A DNA stretch of 64,000 nt from Nocardia niigatensis NBRC 100131 (GTDB lineage Bacteria; Actinomycetota; Actinomycetes; Mycobacteriales; Mycobacteriaceae). The notes under the pieces are model-generated. The model did no database searches and was not told the origin of the DNA. It saw nothing but the letters and a program-made list of their open reading frames with translations. The DNA is taken from NCBI RefSeq assembly GCF_000308655.1, contig NZ_BAGC01000043.1, positions 496,001 to 560,000 of the forward strand. Reading direction: 5' to 3'. Positions 1-13,200 of the stretch are shown piece by piece. How positions within the stretch are numbered: position 1 is the first letter of the stretch; each line of letters begins with the position of its first letter. The position numbers and the translations under genes are program-made.

Positions 1-201
1 TCCGCCCCCGGCGCCCTGACCGCGGTCAGCGCGACCGGATTCACCGGCACCGGCACCGGCCGCGTCGAGGCCTGGTACCCCGGCGCAGCGCGGCCGAATG
101 TGCAGTCCACCAATGTTTCCGACCTCACCCTCACCCAGGTGGAGGGCGGCTGGCAGCTGACCGGGAACACCGTCGGCTCCTACTCGATCAAGCAGTCCTG
201 A
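1..201 (+). CDS. C-terminal fragment of an unidentified protein
   Basis: Frame 1 is open from the first base and ends at TGA 199-201, giving the last 66 residues of a protein that starts outside the window. The fragment is rich in Gly, Thr and Ser with alternating hydrophobic residues (for example VSDLTLTQVEGGWQLTG), which suggests beta strands of an exported protein. I do not recognise the family. It converges on the DUF6875 gene at 611-1297. Being open from base 1 with a normal amino acid composition is the only support. Confidence 0.55.
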   Translation, partial: SAPGALTAVSATGFTGTGTGRVEAWYPGAARPNVQSTNVSDLTLTQVEGGWQLTGNTVGSYSIKQS

Positions 202-610
202 GGACTCGAAAGACCCTCTCCCCCACAGTAAGTAGGTCGTCCACGTCTCCACGCGAGACCCGCCGGGCCGATACGGCGGCCCTCGCGCTCGCCGAAATGA
301 TCGCGCTCGGCGCGGCCCTGGGCTCGACGCCCGCCACGCCGCGAGCGCGGCGTCGGTGGCGGGCGGATTCGGCGGCGCGGACAACCGGGGCCAGCCGAAC
401 CGCTCCGCGGCCCGGCGTTGGAGCGTGGCGCACCGCTCATGAATCGGCTCTGGTCCGCTCGTTCGTCCCGCGGAGCTGAAGAAGCTGCTGTCGACGGGTT
501 CGTCGGCCCCCAAGCACTGGTCCGGATCGAACGGCGGGTACCGGACCGAGCCTGCGACCCCGGCCGGAACCGCCTCTCGGAGTATCGAAAACCCTTGGTA
601 GTCCAGCTCG
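202..610. other. 409-bp convergent intergenic region without a recognisable gene
   Basis: No reading frame here has both a plausible start and a protein-like composition. A 6-bp stem (CCGCCG 260-265 / CGGCGG 274-279) lies about 60 bases after the upstream stop and could help terminate transcription. Nothing else stands out. Confidence 0.4.
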
Positions 611-1297
611 TCACCGACCGTCGGGGCCGGGTTCGTCCGGTGCGTCGGGTCTCCGGACGAGTCGGTCGGACATGGCGGTGGCGATGAACTTGGGGATGGC
701 GGGGGCGAAGATCTTGAGATAGAAGTCCATCCAGTCCTGGCGGGCGTTGAGGAATGGGAAATCGGTGGCGGCCATGTAGCGGATGGCGAGCATGGGCAGG
801 GGCGCGTCGAGGGCGGGGAAGGACGGGTTGTGCAGGCCCGCGACGGTGCAGCCCGGGTAGAACTGTCCGAGCATCAGGCCCTGTTCGACGAACTTGGTCT
901 TCTGGTCGTGCTGAACGGCATCGATGTCCGCGTATTCGGTGAGGTCGGGGAAGACCGCGATGACGGCCTTGAGTTTGGAATCGGGTCCGTCCCGCGGTGG
1001 CAGGGCGGGAAACAGGTCGTACAGGTCGGCGACTGTCGCGCTGATGCGCCCGCGGTCGATATCGCGGCCCGGAATGAAAGCGGCCCACAGGGATCGCAGC
1101 GCGATGGCGTGGCTGGTGTAGGGGCACACCTGGCCGGGCCGGCCCAGGTCGGGGTGGGAGTGACACAGGTATTCGACCATCCACCGGCGCAATTCGGCGA
1201 CACGAGGGTGTACGCCGTTGCCGGCTGCCACATCAGGGTCGAACAGATTGGCTGGTTCGACGCCGGAACGTATTCCGACGATTCGGTCGGTGTTCAT
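611..1297 (-). CDS. DUF6875 domain protein coupled to the NRPS
   Basis: A 228-residue cytoplasmic-looking protein without signal peptide or membrane segments. The arrangement HPDLGRPGQVCPYTSHA followed by an Ala/Leu-rich helix, and the later FYPGCTVAGLHNP segment, resemble the DUF6875 family as I remember it; this is recognition from pattern, not a search. Its ATG overlaps the NRPS stop codon by four bases (ATGA at 1294-1297), so translation is probably coupled and the two genes share an mRNA. No catalytic function is established for the family. The coupling suggests a role in making, releasing or modifying the peptide, for example acting on the carrier-bound chain or the free product. Cys and His residues are present, but I see no classical triad. 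Confidence 0.75.
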   Translation of the reverse strand: MNTDRIVGIRSGVEPANLFDPDVAAGNGVHPRVAELRRWMVEYLCHSHPDLGRPGQVCPYTSHAIALRSLWAAFIPGRDIDRGRISATVADLYDLFPALPPRDGPDSKLKAVIAVFPDLTEYADIDAVQHDQKTKFVEQGLMLGQFYPGCTVAGLHNPSFPALDAPLPMLAIRYMAATDFPFLNARQDWMDFYLKIFAPAIPKFIATAMSDRLVRRPDAPDEPGPDGR

Positions 1298-4200
1298 GAT
1301 CGGCTTGTCCTTGCTGGGGTTTGTGACTCCATGGGGGCGGTGCGGATGGACCGGAAGTGCTCGGTGAGGACGAGACCGATCACCCGGAGTGAATCCTGAT
1401 CGGTCATCCGTTCGTGCTGAACGGGAATCCGGTGCTCGGCGATCTGCCCGGTGATGTGGTCGTTCCAGGCACGAGCAGGAGAAGACCCGTCGCTGTGGGG
1501 GTCGGCGGCGCTGAAGTAGATCAGATCACCGTCGAACAGTTCCGGCCGATGGTTCCAGGTGAGGTCGATCAGCCGCGTGTAGTCGCGCTGCAAGGTCACG
1601 AGATGCTCGGAGGTCACCTCGGCGAAGATTCCGCCTTGCCGGTGCAGCAATTCGGTGGCGGCCTCGACCGTCAGCTCGGGGTGGCCGTCCGGAACGGCGA
1701 AACCGCCGAACTCGGCGAGCATCGTCGCTATCGACGGTGCGGGACCTCGAACGCTGCCGGCGGTGACGACGCGGGTGTCCATCATGGCCAGGGTCGCGAC
1801 GGACTCGCCATCACGGCGGAGTTGGACGGCCATGGCGTGCGCGATGGTGCCGCCGAGCGAGTAGCCGAGCAGATGATAGGGACCGTGCGGTTGGACGGAC
1901 CGGATCTCCCGCACATAGCGGGCGGCGAGTTCGTCGAGGGTGTCGAATCGCACGGCGGGGTCGGACAGCGCGGGAGATTGCAGCCCTCGGACCGGACGGT
2001 CGGGATCGAGGTGCTGCACGAGACCGCTGTAACCCCAAGCCAATCCGATCGCCGGGTGAATACAGAACAGTGGCGTATCGGTTCCGGCGGCCCGCAGCGG
2101 CAGCATGACGGCGAGCGCCTCGTCGAGATCCCGTCCGCCGACATCCTGCCCGGCGAGGCGGCTCTCGATGCGGCGGGCCAGCGCTTGCGGCGTCGGGTCG
2201 GTGAACAGCCACTGCAGGGGCACGGCGACACCGGTGGACTCCGCGAGCCGCGCCACCAGCTGGGTGGCGGTCAGCGAGTCGCCGCCGAGAGCGAAGAAGC
2301 CGTCGTCGACTCCGATCCGCTCGATGTCCAGGGTTCGGCCGAAAGCCGCGCAGACGGTGGCCTCGAGCGGGGTCGACGGCGCCCGGAATCGGGACCGACC
2401 GCGCAGATCGGGTACGGGCAGGGCGTGACGATCGAGTTTGCCAGTGGCAGTGAGGGGTATCCGGTCGAGCGTCACGATTGTCGTGGGAATCATGTGGGTG
2501 GGCAGTCGGGTAGCGAGGTGCCTGGTCAGCGCCGTGTCATCCGGTGTGGTGTGCGGGGTGGGCACCACATAGCCGGTGAGCTGGTCGATACCGTCGGGCC
2601 GGGTGTGAACGGCGACAGCGGCCCGGGAGACATCGGGGTGGCCGCACAGGGCGGTCTCGATATCGCCGGGTTCGATGCGATGGCCGTTGACCTCGAGCTG
2701 CAGATCGCTCCGGCCCTGGTATCGCAGTCTCCGATCGCCGGTCCAGGTGACCAGGTCGCCCGTGCGATACATACGGGTTCCATTCGGCCCGTACGGGTTT
2801 GGGATGAATCGGGCCGCAGTGAGCGTGGGCTGCCCGTGGTAGCCGCGGGCGAGGCCCGGTCCGGACAGATACAGTTCGCCGGCCGCCCCGGGCGGGACCG
2901 GGCGCAGCCTGTCGTCGAGCACGACCGCGGAGAACCCGCGGGCTGGGCCGCCGATCGGCGGCGGACCGTCCGCGGTCACGGTCAGGGGGATGTCGCGGCA
3001 GCTCTGGATGGTGGTCTCGGTGGTCCCGTACGCGTTGATCAGCGTGCGGCCCGGGGCCCATCGGGTCGCCAGCTCCGGCGAGCAGGTCTCACCGCCGAGG
3101 AGCAGGGTCTGGAGGGTGTCGAGTCCGTCGGGTCGCAGCGATGCGAGCACGGTCGGGGTGAAGGCCGCGTGGGTGACATGCGCGGTCTCGATCACCTCGG
3201 CCAGTTCGGCGCCGGCGACCACGCGCTCCGGTGCGAGCACCAGGGTGGCTCCGGCCGCAGTGGCACTGAGCCATTCGAGGATCGACACGTCGAAGGTCGG
3301 CGAGGCCGCGGCCAGCATTCGAGAGGACACGGTGAGGCCGAACCGCTCCCGCGCCTCGGCGGCCAGATTCGCGATCCCGGTATGGGTGACCACGACCCCC
3401 TTGGGGACACCGGTCGAGCCCGAGGTGTAGATCAGGTAGGCGGGATGCTCCGGCATGAGCGGGGCCGTGCGCTCGACGTCGTCGATCGTGGTGGCGCGCG
3501 CCGATACCGCCCGCGCGGCGAACTCGGGGCCGTCGAGAGTGAGCCACGTGGTGGCCGCCGGCAGCCGGTCTCGATAGGTCTCGGCGGTCAAGCCCGCGAT
3601 GGCGCCGGCATCGGCGAGAATGGCGCTGATCCGGTCCTCGGGCTGGGTGGGGTCGATCTGAACGAACGCGGCGCCGGTCTTGGCCACCGCCCAGACCGCG
3701 GTCATGGCGTCGATGGAGCGCGGTAATGCCAAGGCCACCAACGATTCCGGGCCTGCTCCGGCGGCGATCAGTACTCGCGCCCACCGGTTCGAGGTCTCGT
3801 CGAGCTCGCGGTAGGACACACTTTCGCCGTCACAGATCAGCGCTTCCGTATCGGACTTCGCCGCGGCCGCCAGCACTTTCGGCAATGTCGATGTCGGCAC
3901 GCTGGGCTCGCCGCGAACGGGGACCAGGGTGGCCAGCTCGTCCGGCGACAACAGCTGGACCTGCTGGAGCAAGCGATCGATGTCATCGGTGATGGCGTCG
4001 AGCACACGCAGCACCCGGCCGGCGAAGGCGTCGATCTCCTGCTGTGTGAACTGTTCGGGCAGGTATTCGAAGATCAGCTCCAGCCGGGTGTCGGCGTGGA
4101 CGATCAGGCCGAGCGGGTAGTGCGCGGCGTCGCGGCCCTGCACGTCGAGGACATGCATCCCGGCGATGTCGGTGTCCGCCGACAAACCGGCCGCGTCGAC

Positions 4201-7200
4201 CGGGTAGGACTCGAAGACGGTCACGGTGTCGAACATCGCGCCGGACCCGGCCAGCTGCTGGATGCGGGCGAGTCCGAGGTGGTTGTGGTCCAGCAACGCG
4301 GCTTGCTCGGTTTGGATTCGCCGGAGCAGCTGAGCGAGGCTTTCGCCGTGGTCGAGCCGGACCCGGACGGGCACGGTGTTGACGAACAGGCCGATCATCG
4401 ATTCGATGCCGGGGAGCTGCGGGGGGCGTCCGGAGACGGTGGCGCCGAAGACCACGTCGTCGCGCGCGGTCACGCCCGCGAGCACGATCGCCCAGGCGGC
4501 TTGCACGACGGTGTTGAGGGTGCTCTCCTGCTGGTGAGCCACCGCCACCAGGGCCGCGGTGCGGTCTTCGCTCAGCCGCACCCGGACTTCACGAGCGGCG
4601 GCGGTGCGCAGGCGGCCGCGGTCCACACGCCCGAGCAGAGTTGGCTCGGTGACACCCGCGAGGGCTCGTGCCCACGCCGCTTCGGCCGCCTCCCGATCCT
4701 GGGCTCGCAGCCACACCAGGTAGTCGCGATAGGGATGCACCGGGGCCAGCGCGCCGGGGTCGCTGTCGCCGGCGTAGAGGATCAGCAGTTCCCGGATCAG
4801 CAGCGGGGTGGACCAGCCGTCGATCAGAATGTGATGCATGCTCAGCAGCAGCGTGTACCGCTGCGGGGAGGTCCTGATCAGTGTCAGTCGCAGCAGCGGC
4901 GCCACCGTCATGTCGAAGTGCCGGTCGGCATCCATCAGGTGCTCGAGTGCGGCCGCGGCGTCGGCGTCCGCCGCGAGGTCGATCCGGGTGAACGGTACGT
5001 CGACCCGGCGGTGCACGACCTGGACCGGCTCGCCGGAACCGTTCTGCACGAACGCGGTCCGCAGGTTGGGGTGCCGTCCGACGAGAGTCTGTGCGGCACT
5101 TCGTAACCGGTCCGCGTCGACGCGCCCGCTGAGTTCCATCCGAAGTTGCACGATGTAGTCGTCGCGGATGCTGTCGGCGAGCTGGGCGTGGAACAACAGC
5201 CCCGCCTGGAGCGGCGTGAGCGACCAGATGTCCTCCAGCTCCGGGTACCGGGCCTCGAGCCGGTCGATCGTGGCCTGGTCGAGGTCGACGAGTCCGAGAT
5301 CGGAGGGCGTCAGCCCGCCCGAGCGGGGCCGGGACGCGTGGGCGGCGAGCGCCGTCACCGCGTCGCGCCACATTTGCGCGAGGTCGGTGACCTCGGCGGC
5401 GGTGATCAGGCCGGCCGGGTAGTCCCAGGCCGCGGTCAGGACAGGTCCATCCGGCGTGTTCTCGGTGGCCGCGTTGATGCCCAGCAGGGCTGCCGCGGAG
5501 GCGTCGGGCGGCTGGGCGCCGCCCGCGGCCTCGCCGCCGGCGGGCATCCACCCGGTGACGCGCAACGCGTCGGGAATCGTGTCGAAGCGCCCGAGATAGT
5601 TGAAACTCACCTGTGGGTCGGGCAGCGCGCCCAGGATGCGGGAGGCATCGGTGTCGAGGTAGCGCAGCAGCCCGTAGCCGATCCCGTGGCCGGGGACCCG
5701 CCGGAGTTGTTCCTTGACCGATTTGACGACCGCCCCCGCGGCGACGCCGGCGCCGAACGCGTCGTCGATGTCGATATCGGACAGGTCGAGCCGCACCGGA
5801 TAGGTGGTGGTGAACCATCCGACGGTGCGGGTGAGGTCGGCGCCGGGGAGGACCGTGTCGTCGCGCCCGTGGTTCTCGAGCGTGAGCAGCGTGTCGGTGA
5901 CGGTGTCGCCGCGGCGCCGCCGCCACCGGGTCAGCGCCAGGGCGAGCCCGGCGATGAGGGCATCGTCCACATTGCCGTGGAACGCCCGGGGCAGGGTGGT
6001 GAGTACCGCGCGGGTCACCCCGGTGGACAGCGTCACCCGCACGGTGTCGACGGTTGCCTGCAGGTCCACGACCGGGTCGAGCGGGCGGATCCCGATCGGC
6101 GGGTCCGCGGTGGCGAGGGTGGAACGCCACCAGTCGAGTTCGTCGAGGTTCGCGGCAGCGGCGGCGAGCGCGTGCGCCCAGCGTCGCATCGACGTGCCGA
6201 CGGGCATGAGCTGAGCCTGTTGCCCGGCACCCACCTGGGCTCCCGCGACAGCGAAGTCGGGAATGAGGATCCGCCACGACACTCCGTCCACCACCAGGTG
6301 GTGTGCGACGACCAGCAGCCGGCCCGGCCCGTCGGCGGGGTCGAACCAGACCAGCTGCAGCATGACTCCCGCGGCGGGGTCGAGCCGCTCGGCGGCCGCG
6401 TGTGCCTCCGCGTCGGCGATCGCGGCGAACGCACTGCTGTCCGGTGCCGCATCCACCGGCACGTGCCGGATCATTCCGGCGGCGGATACCCCGATCGGCT
6501 GCACCTGCATCGCCCAGCCCGAGGGGTGCGCGGGGTCCGGGTGCAGCCGGGCCCGCAGCATGTCGTGATGGTCGATCACCGCTTGCACGGTCGCCGCGAG
6601 GGCGGTCTGCTCGATGCCGGTGGGCAGCGTGAGCATCACCCACTGGCAGAAGCGGTCGAATCCGCCGCGCTCGAACATCCAGCACATGATCGGCGTCAGC
6701 GGCATCGGCCCTACCCCGCCGCCGGGCAGTTCCGCCGGAAGGGCGGGCGTGGCGGCACTGTCGCGGATCGCGATCTGAGCCAGTCCGGCAACCGTTCTGC
6801 GCTCGAACACGTCACGCACGGACAGCACCAGACCCGCCACCTTGGCTCGCGTCACCAACTGGATCGACATGATGCTGTCGCCGCCCAGGGCGAAGAACGA
6901 GTCGTCGAGCCCGATCGTGTCGACGCCCAGTACCTCGGCGAACAGTCCCGCGAGCGTCGTCTCCGTGTCGGTGACCGGTGCCCGGAATTCGGCTCGGCCC
7001 GTGCCGAAGTCGGGCTCGGGCAGCGCGAGGCGGTCGATCTTGCCCGTCTCCGTGGTCGGAAGCGTGTCGAGCACCGTCACAGTCACCGGCACCATGTGCG
7101 GAGCCAATCGCTGCCCGGCGAACGCGAGAACCGTCGCGGGGTCGAGGTCGGCGCCGGGTTCGGGCACCACGTACGCGATCAGCCGATCGCCGGCGGCGGT

Positions 7201-10200
7201 GCCGCGGTGCACGGCCGCGACCGCGCGGGCCACGCCCGGGCAGGCCAGCAGGCCCGCTTCGACCTCGCCGAGCTCGATGCGGAAGCCGCGGATCTTGACC
7301 TGGAAGTCCGTCCGGCCGACATAGTCGAGGGTCAGACCGCCCTCCGGTGCGCGCAGCCACCGCACCAGGTCTCCGGTCCGATACATGCGCCGTCCGCGGT
7401 CCGCGAAGGGATCGGCGACGAACCGCGACGCCGTGAGATCCGTCCGGTTGCGATAGCCGCGAGCCAGTCCCGGACCGGTGAGGTACAGCTCGCCGACGAC
7501 TCCGAGCGGCACCGGACGCAACCACGCGTCGAGCACGACCTCGCCGACGCCGCGGATCGGTCCGCCGATCGTCGCCGGTTCGCCCGGCACCATCGGCGCA
7601 CCGGCATCGGTCTGGATCGTGGCCTCCGCCGGACCGTAGGTGTTGAACAGTTTCCGGCCCGGCGCCCACTGTGACACCAGTCGTGGTGGGGGCGCCTCGC
7701 CACCGATCACCACCGTGGCGAGCTCCCGCAGACCGGCCGGGTCGACCGTGCCCAAGGCCGTGGGAGTCAGCGCGGCATGCGTCACCGAGTTCCGCGAAAT
7801 GATCTGCGCCAGTTCGATTCCGCCGAGGACGGCCGGCGGCGCGATCACCAGACGCCCGCCCGACGCGAACGCCCAGAGCAGTTCCAGGACCGCCGCGTCG
7901 AAACTGGGCGACGCGGCATGCAGCACCCGCGCGGCCGGCCCGAGGCCGAACCGGGAGCACTGCTCGGTCACCAGGTTCGCCAGCCCCCGGTGCGAGACCA
8001 CCACGCCCTTCGGCACACCTGTCGAGCCGGACGTGTAGATCACGTACATCGCCTGATCGACCCGGACCGGTCGAATGCGCTCGGCATCGGTCACCGGAGC
8101 GGCCGGCGATCCCGCCGCCTCCGCCGCGACCGCGGGCTCGTCGAGGACCAGCCACCGCACCGATCCGGGCAGTCGATTCCTCCACTCCGACAGGGTGATT
8201 CCGGTCGTGACGCCCGAATCGGTGAGCATGTGCTGGATCCGGTCCCCCGGATTACGCGGATCCACCGGGACGAATGCCGCCCCCGACTTCGCCACCGCCC
8301 ACACTGCGAGCACCGACTCGTAGCAGCGCGGCAATCCGATCGCGACACTCGTCTCCGGCCCGGCGCCCGAACCGATCAGCAAGCGCGCCAGCCGATTCGA
8401 CTCCGCGTCCAGCTCGCCGTAGGTCCACTGCCGGTCCCCGCACACCACCGCCACCGCTTCCGGATCCCGTGCGACCGTCGCCGCGAACAGCTCCGGCAGC
8501 GTCCGCTCCGGCACCGCGGGGTCACCGGATACCGGCGCAAGCTCGCGGTATTCGTCCGGCGAGAGCAGCTCCAGCCGGGCCAGCGGCAGATCCGGGTCGG
8601 TCGCGAGGTCGTCCAGTACGGCCAGGATCCGTCGCAGGGTCGCGGCGACGGTGTCGTGGTCGAAGAACTCTGGCAGGTACTTGATCTCGAGGTGCAGTCG
8701 CGAGTCGACCCGGCCGACCACGCCCAGCGGATAGTGGGCCGCGTCGGCACCGCTCACGTCGACCAGCCGCAGGCCGGCGATGTCGGTGTCCGCGGTCAAT
8801 CCGTGGCGGTCGACCGGGAAGGACTCGAACACCGTCATCGTGTCGAATACCGCTCCCGGCCCGGCCGCCCGCTCGATGTCGGCCAGACCGATGAACTGGT
8901 GATCGAGCAGTGCGGCCTGCTCGGCCTGGATCCGGTCGAGCAGTTGCCCGAGGGTCTCGGTGGCGTCGAGCCGGACGCGCACGGGCACCGTGTTGATGAA
9001 CAGCCCGACCATCGATTCGATACCCGCGATCTGCGGGTTCCGTCCGGACACCACGGCGCCGAACGTCACATCGTCGCGGGATGTCAGCGCGCCCAGCACG
9101 ATCGCCCAGGCCGCCTGGATCATGGTGTTGAGCGTGATGCCGCGGGACCGTGCGCGGCCGGTCAGGGCGGCAGTCCGCGCCTCGGTGAGTTCGCCCGAAG
9201 CCGTACGGGATTCGGTGTAGCGACGGCGAGGATCGGCCGCCGCCACCAGGGTCGGCTCGTCGGCGCCGTCGAACGCACGGGCCCAGGCGTCGAGCGAGGC
9301 GGCCGGGTCCTGCCGGGCGACCCAGGTCAGGAAGTCGCGGTAGGGGCGCACCGGCGGCAGTACCGTGGCGTCACAGTCGGTGGCGTACAGCACCAGCAGC
9401 TCCCGCAGGAGCAGCGGCGTCGACCAGCCGTCGAGCAGCAGGTGATGATTGGTCAGCACCAGCCGGTACTGCTCGGGCCCGGTGGTGACCAGCATCCAGC
9501 GGAGTAGCGGCGCATGAGCCGGGTCGAATCGGGTGGCGCGGTCGGTGGCCATGAGCAGCGTCCACTCGCGTTCGCGGGCACTGTCTTCCAGCTCGGACAG
9601 GTCCAGCTCCGTCCACGGCGCCTCGGCGTCGTCGTCGACCACCTGCATCGGTCCGGCGTCGGCGTCGGTGACGAACGCGGAGCGCAGATTCGCGTGCCGG
9701 TCGAGGAGCACCTGCGCGGCCCGGCGCAATCGCCCTGGATCGACCGTGCCGCGCAGCTCGAGAACCAGCTGCGTGATGTAGGCGTCCACCGACTGCTCGG
9801 ACACCAGCGCATGGAACAGCAATCCCGCCTGCAGCGGGGCCAGGGGCCAGACGTCGCTCAGAGCCGGATACCGGTCTTCGAGTCGTTCGATCTCGGATTG
9901 TCCGAGCCCGGTCACCGTCAGATCCGACGGCGTCCGTCCCCCGCTCCCGGGACGGCGGACGTGCGTCGCGAGCGCGGTCAGCACCGAACGCCACGACTCC
10001 GCGACCTCGCGCACCGTATCGGCGGTGAGGACCCCCGTGGGATACGACCAGATCGCTTGCAGCCGAGGACCGTTCGCGTCGTCCACGACGAGGGCATCGA
10101 TGTCGAGCGCCGACGGCGCCGGCAGGTCCGGAGGCCGGGTGCCGGCGAGCTCTGCCGCACCCGCCGGAATCGCCTCGGCGCCACGGTAGTTGAACGCGAT

Positions 10201-13200
10201 CTGCGGCGGAGCGGTGGCGAGGATCGGTCCGGCGTGCTCGTCGAGATACCGCAGCAGGCCATAGCCGATCCCGTGGTCCGGGACGGCGAGGAGTTGTTCC
10301 TTGACGGACTTCACCGCTGCCCCCAGCGCCGGCCCGCCCGCGTACGCGTCGTCGAGATCGATGCCCGCCAGATCCAGGCGCATCGGGAAACTCGTGGCGA
10401 ACCAGCCGACCGTCCGTGCCGGATCCGCGCCCGGGACAACGCCTTCCGCACGGCCGTTCCCTTCGAGACGAATCGTCACGTCCGCGGGTGGCCCCGCGGC
10501 GGCCGCTGCGTCGTGCGTGCGCCACCACCTCGCGACCGTTACCGCCAAGGCGGCCAGCAGCCCGTCCTCCACGCTGCCGTGGAACGCCGCGGGCACCGTG
10601 GTCAGCAGCGCCTCGGTCACCTCGGGGTCCATGTCGACCCGGACCGTGCGGGTGGTCGCGACCACGTCGACCGCGGGGTCGAGGGGGCGTGCTCCGATCA
10701 TCGGATCGTCCCCCGCGGTCATCGCGCGCCACAGGTCGAGTTCGGCGGCGCGCTCCGGGCGCTGGGCCGCCTCGACCAGCCCGTGCGCCCAGCTGCGCAT
10801 GGACGTCCCGGTCGGGGCGGGATCGGGTGGCTCACCGGCGGCGGTCCGCGTCCACGCGGCCGTGAGATCCGGCAGCAACACCCGCCAGGAGACACGATCG
10901 ATCGCCGAACGATGCACCATTATCAAGACCGTGCCCGGCTGTGCCGTGCGCACCGGGTCGAACCAGACCACCTGCGTCACGATCCCGGCTCCCGGATCGA
11001 GCCGGTCCGCGGCGGCATCCAGTTCGGCCGCCACCGACGCACGGAACTCGTCGGACCCCGGCTCCGCCTCCATCGGCACCCGCACGAGTACGTCCTCGGC
11101 GTGAATCGTCCCGGCCGGCAGCACCTCCCACGTCCACTGCCCGTCGGTGCGCGGGCGCAGTCGCGCGCGCAACATGTCGTGGCGATCGAGCAACGTCTGC
11201 ACGGCGTCGGCGGGCTGCGAACGGCCGATACCCGCCGGCAGATCCAGCATCATCGCCTGCGCGTAACGGTCGCACGCCGACCCCGCCCGTTCCAGCAACT
11301 CTCGCATGATCGGCGTCAGCGGTAGCGGGCCCACGCCCGCGCCGGGCAGCTCCGCCGGAACTGACGCCACCGCAGTGCCCTCGTAGTTGGCGACCTGGGC
11401 GAGTCCGGCAACCGTTTTGCGTTCGAACACGTCGCGTGGGGAGAACACCACGCCCGCTGCCCTGGCCCGATTCACCAGCTGGATCGACATGATGCTGTCT
11501 CCGCCGAGGGCGAAGAAGGAGTCGTCGATACCGACGGAATCGATATGGAGCACACCGGCAAAGGTCTCGGCGATCAGCTGCTCGACCGGTGTCCGGGGCG
11601 CGCGGTAGGGCTCGCTGTCGGCGAAGACCGGTCGGGGCAACGCCTTTCGATCGAGCTTGCCGGCCGGTGTCAACGGGATGCGGTCCAGCACCACGATCGA
11701 GGACGGCACCATATAGGAGGGCACTCGATCTCCGAGATACTCGACCAGCGTCGCGGTGTCGATCGAACAGCCAGGCGCGGCAACGACATACGAGACCAGC
11801 GACTGGGCTCCCGACTCGGCGCGATAGCCGATCGTGGCGGCCTGACCGACACTCGCGTGCGCCGCCAGCGCCGAATCGATCTCCCCCAGCTCGATACGAA
11901 GGCCCCGGATCTTGACCTGGAAATCGGACCGGCCCAGATACTCGACCACCCCACCGGCCGTCCACCGGACCACATCACCGGTCCGATACATGCGCTCACC
12001 CGGCAACCATGGGCACGCTACGAAACGCTCCGCCGTCAAACCCGCCCGGCGCAGATACCCACGCGCCAAAAGTCCACCGGCGAGGTACAACTCACCCGCC
12101 ACACCGACCGGGACCGGCTGCAACCGCTGATCCAGCACCCACGCCCGGGCGCCCGGCATCGGACCACCGATGGCGACCGGCTCCCCCGCCACCAGCCGGT
12201 AACTCACCAGCGCGACGATAGTGGTCTCGGTGGGCCCGTAGTCGTTCACCAGCTGACGATTCCGGCTCCACCGCTCGACCAGTTCAGCGCCACAGTGCTC
12301 GCCACCGACGATGAGATGCCCCAGATCCGGTAGCGGCCAGCGCATGTGGTCGATCGTGGACAGGACGGAGGGGGTGAACAGGGCGTGGCTGACGTGTTCG
12401 CGGTCGAGGAGTTCGGCGAGTTCGTCGCCGCCCACGGCGTCGCCGGGTGCGACGACAATCGTCGCGCCCGAACTCAACGGCAACAGCAGCTCCAGTACCG
12501 CGACATCGAAGCTCGGCGAAGCGAGATGCAGTATGCGGCTGTGATTTTCGATGCTCAAGGACGCGCGACGTTCGGTGGTGGAGTTGTTCAGTCCTCGGTG
12601 AGTGACCGCGACACCCTTGGGCAGCCCGGTCGAACCGGAGGTGTAGATGACATAGGCGATATCGTCGATATGCAACGGACGCACCCGATCACCATCGGTG
12701 ACCGGCCGATCATCGCCCTCATCGAGGAAATCCGCTGTCAGCCACTCGATGCCATCGGGTAGCCGCGCGCGAGCGGATGCCACGGTCAGGCCGACCGCCG
12801 CCTTCGAATCGGCCAGTATGTGACTGATGCGTTCGACCGGATTGTTCGGGTCGATAGGCAGGAAGGCGGCCCCCGACTTGGCCACCGCCCACACCGCCAG
12901 CACCGAATCCACGGAACGCGGCATACCGATCGCGACGATGTCCTCCGGACCCAAGCCGCGCCGAACAAGCTGCCGAGCCCACCGGTTCGAAAGCTCGTCC
13001 ACCTCCCGGTAGCTCAACTCCCGCTCCCCGGCCACGATCGCCGTCCCGTCGGGATCCAATCCGACTGCGGCGGAGAACAATTCGGGCATGGTCACCGGCG
13101 CGGCCGGAGATGCACCGTGCCGGTCGAGCAGGTCGGCCCGCTCGGCGGGCTCGAGGACCTCGATCGCCCCGACCTGGACCGCTGGATCGGCGGCCACCGA

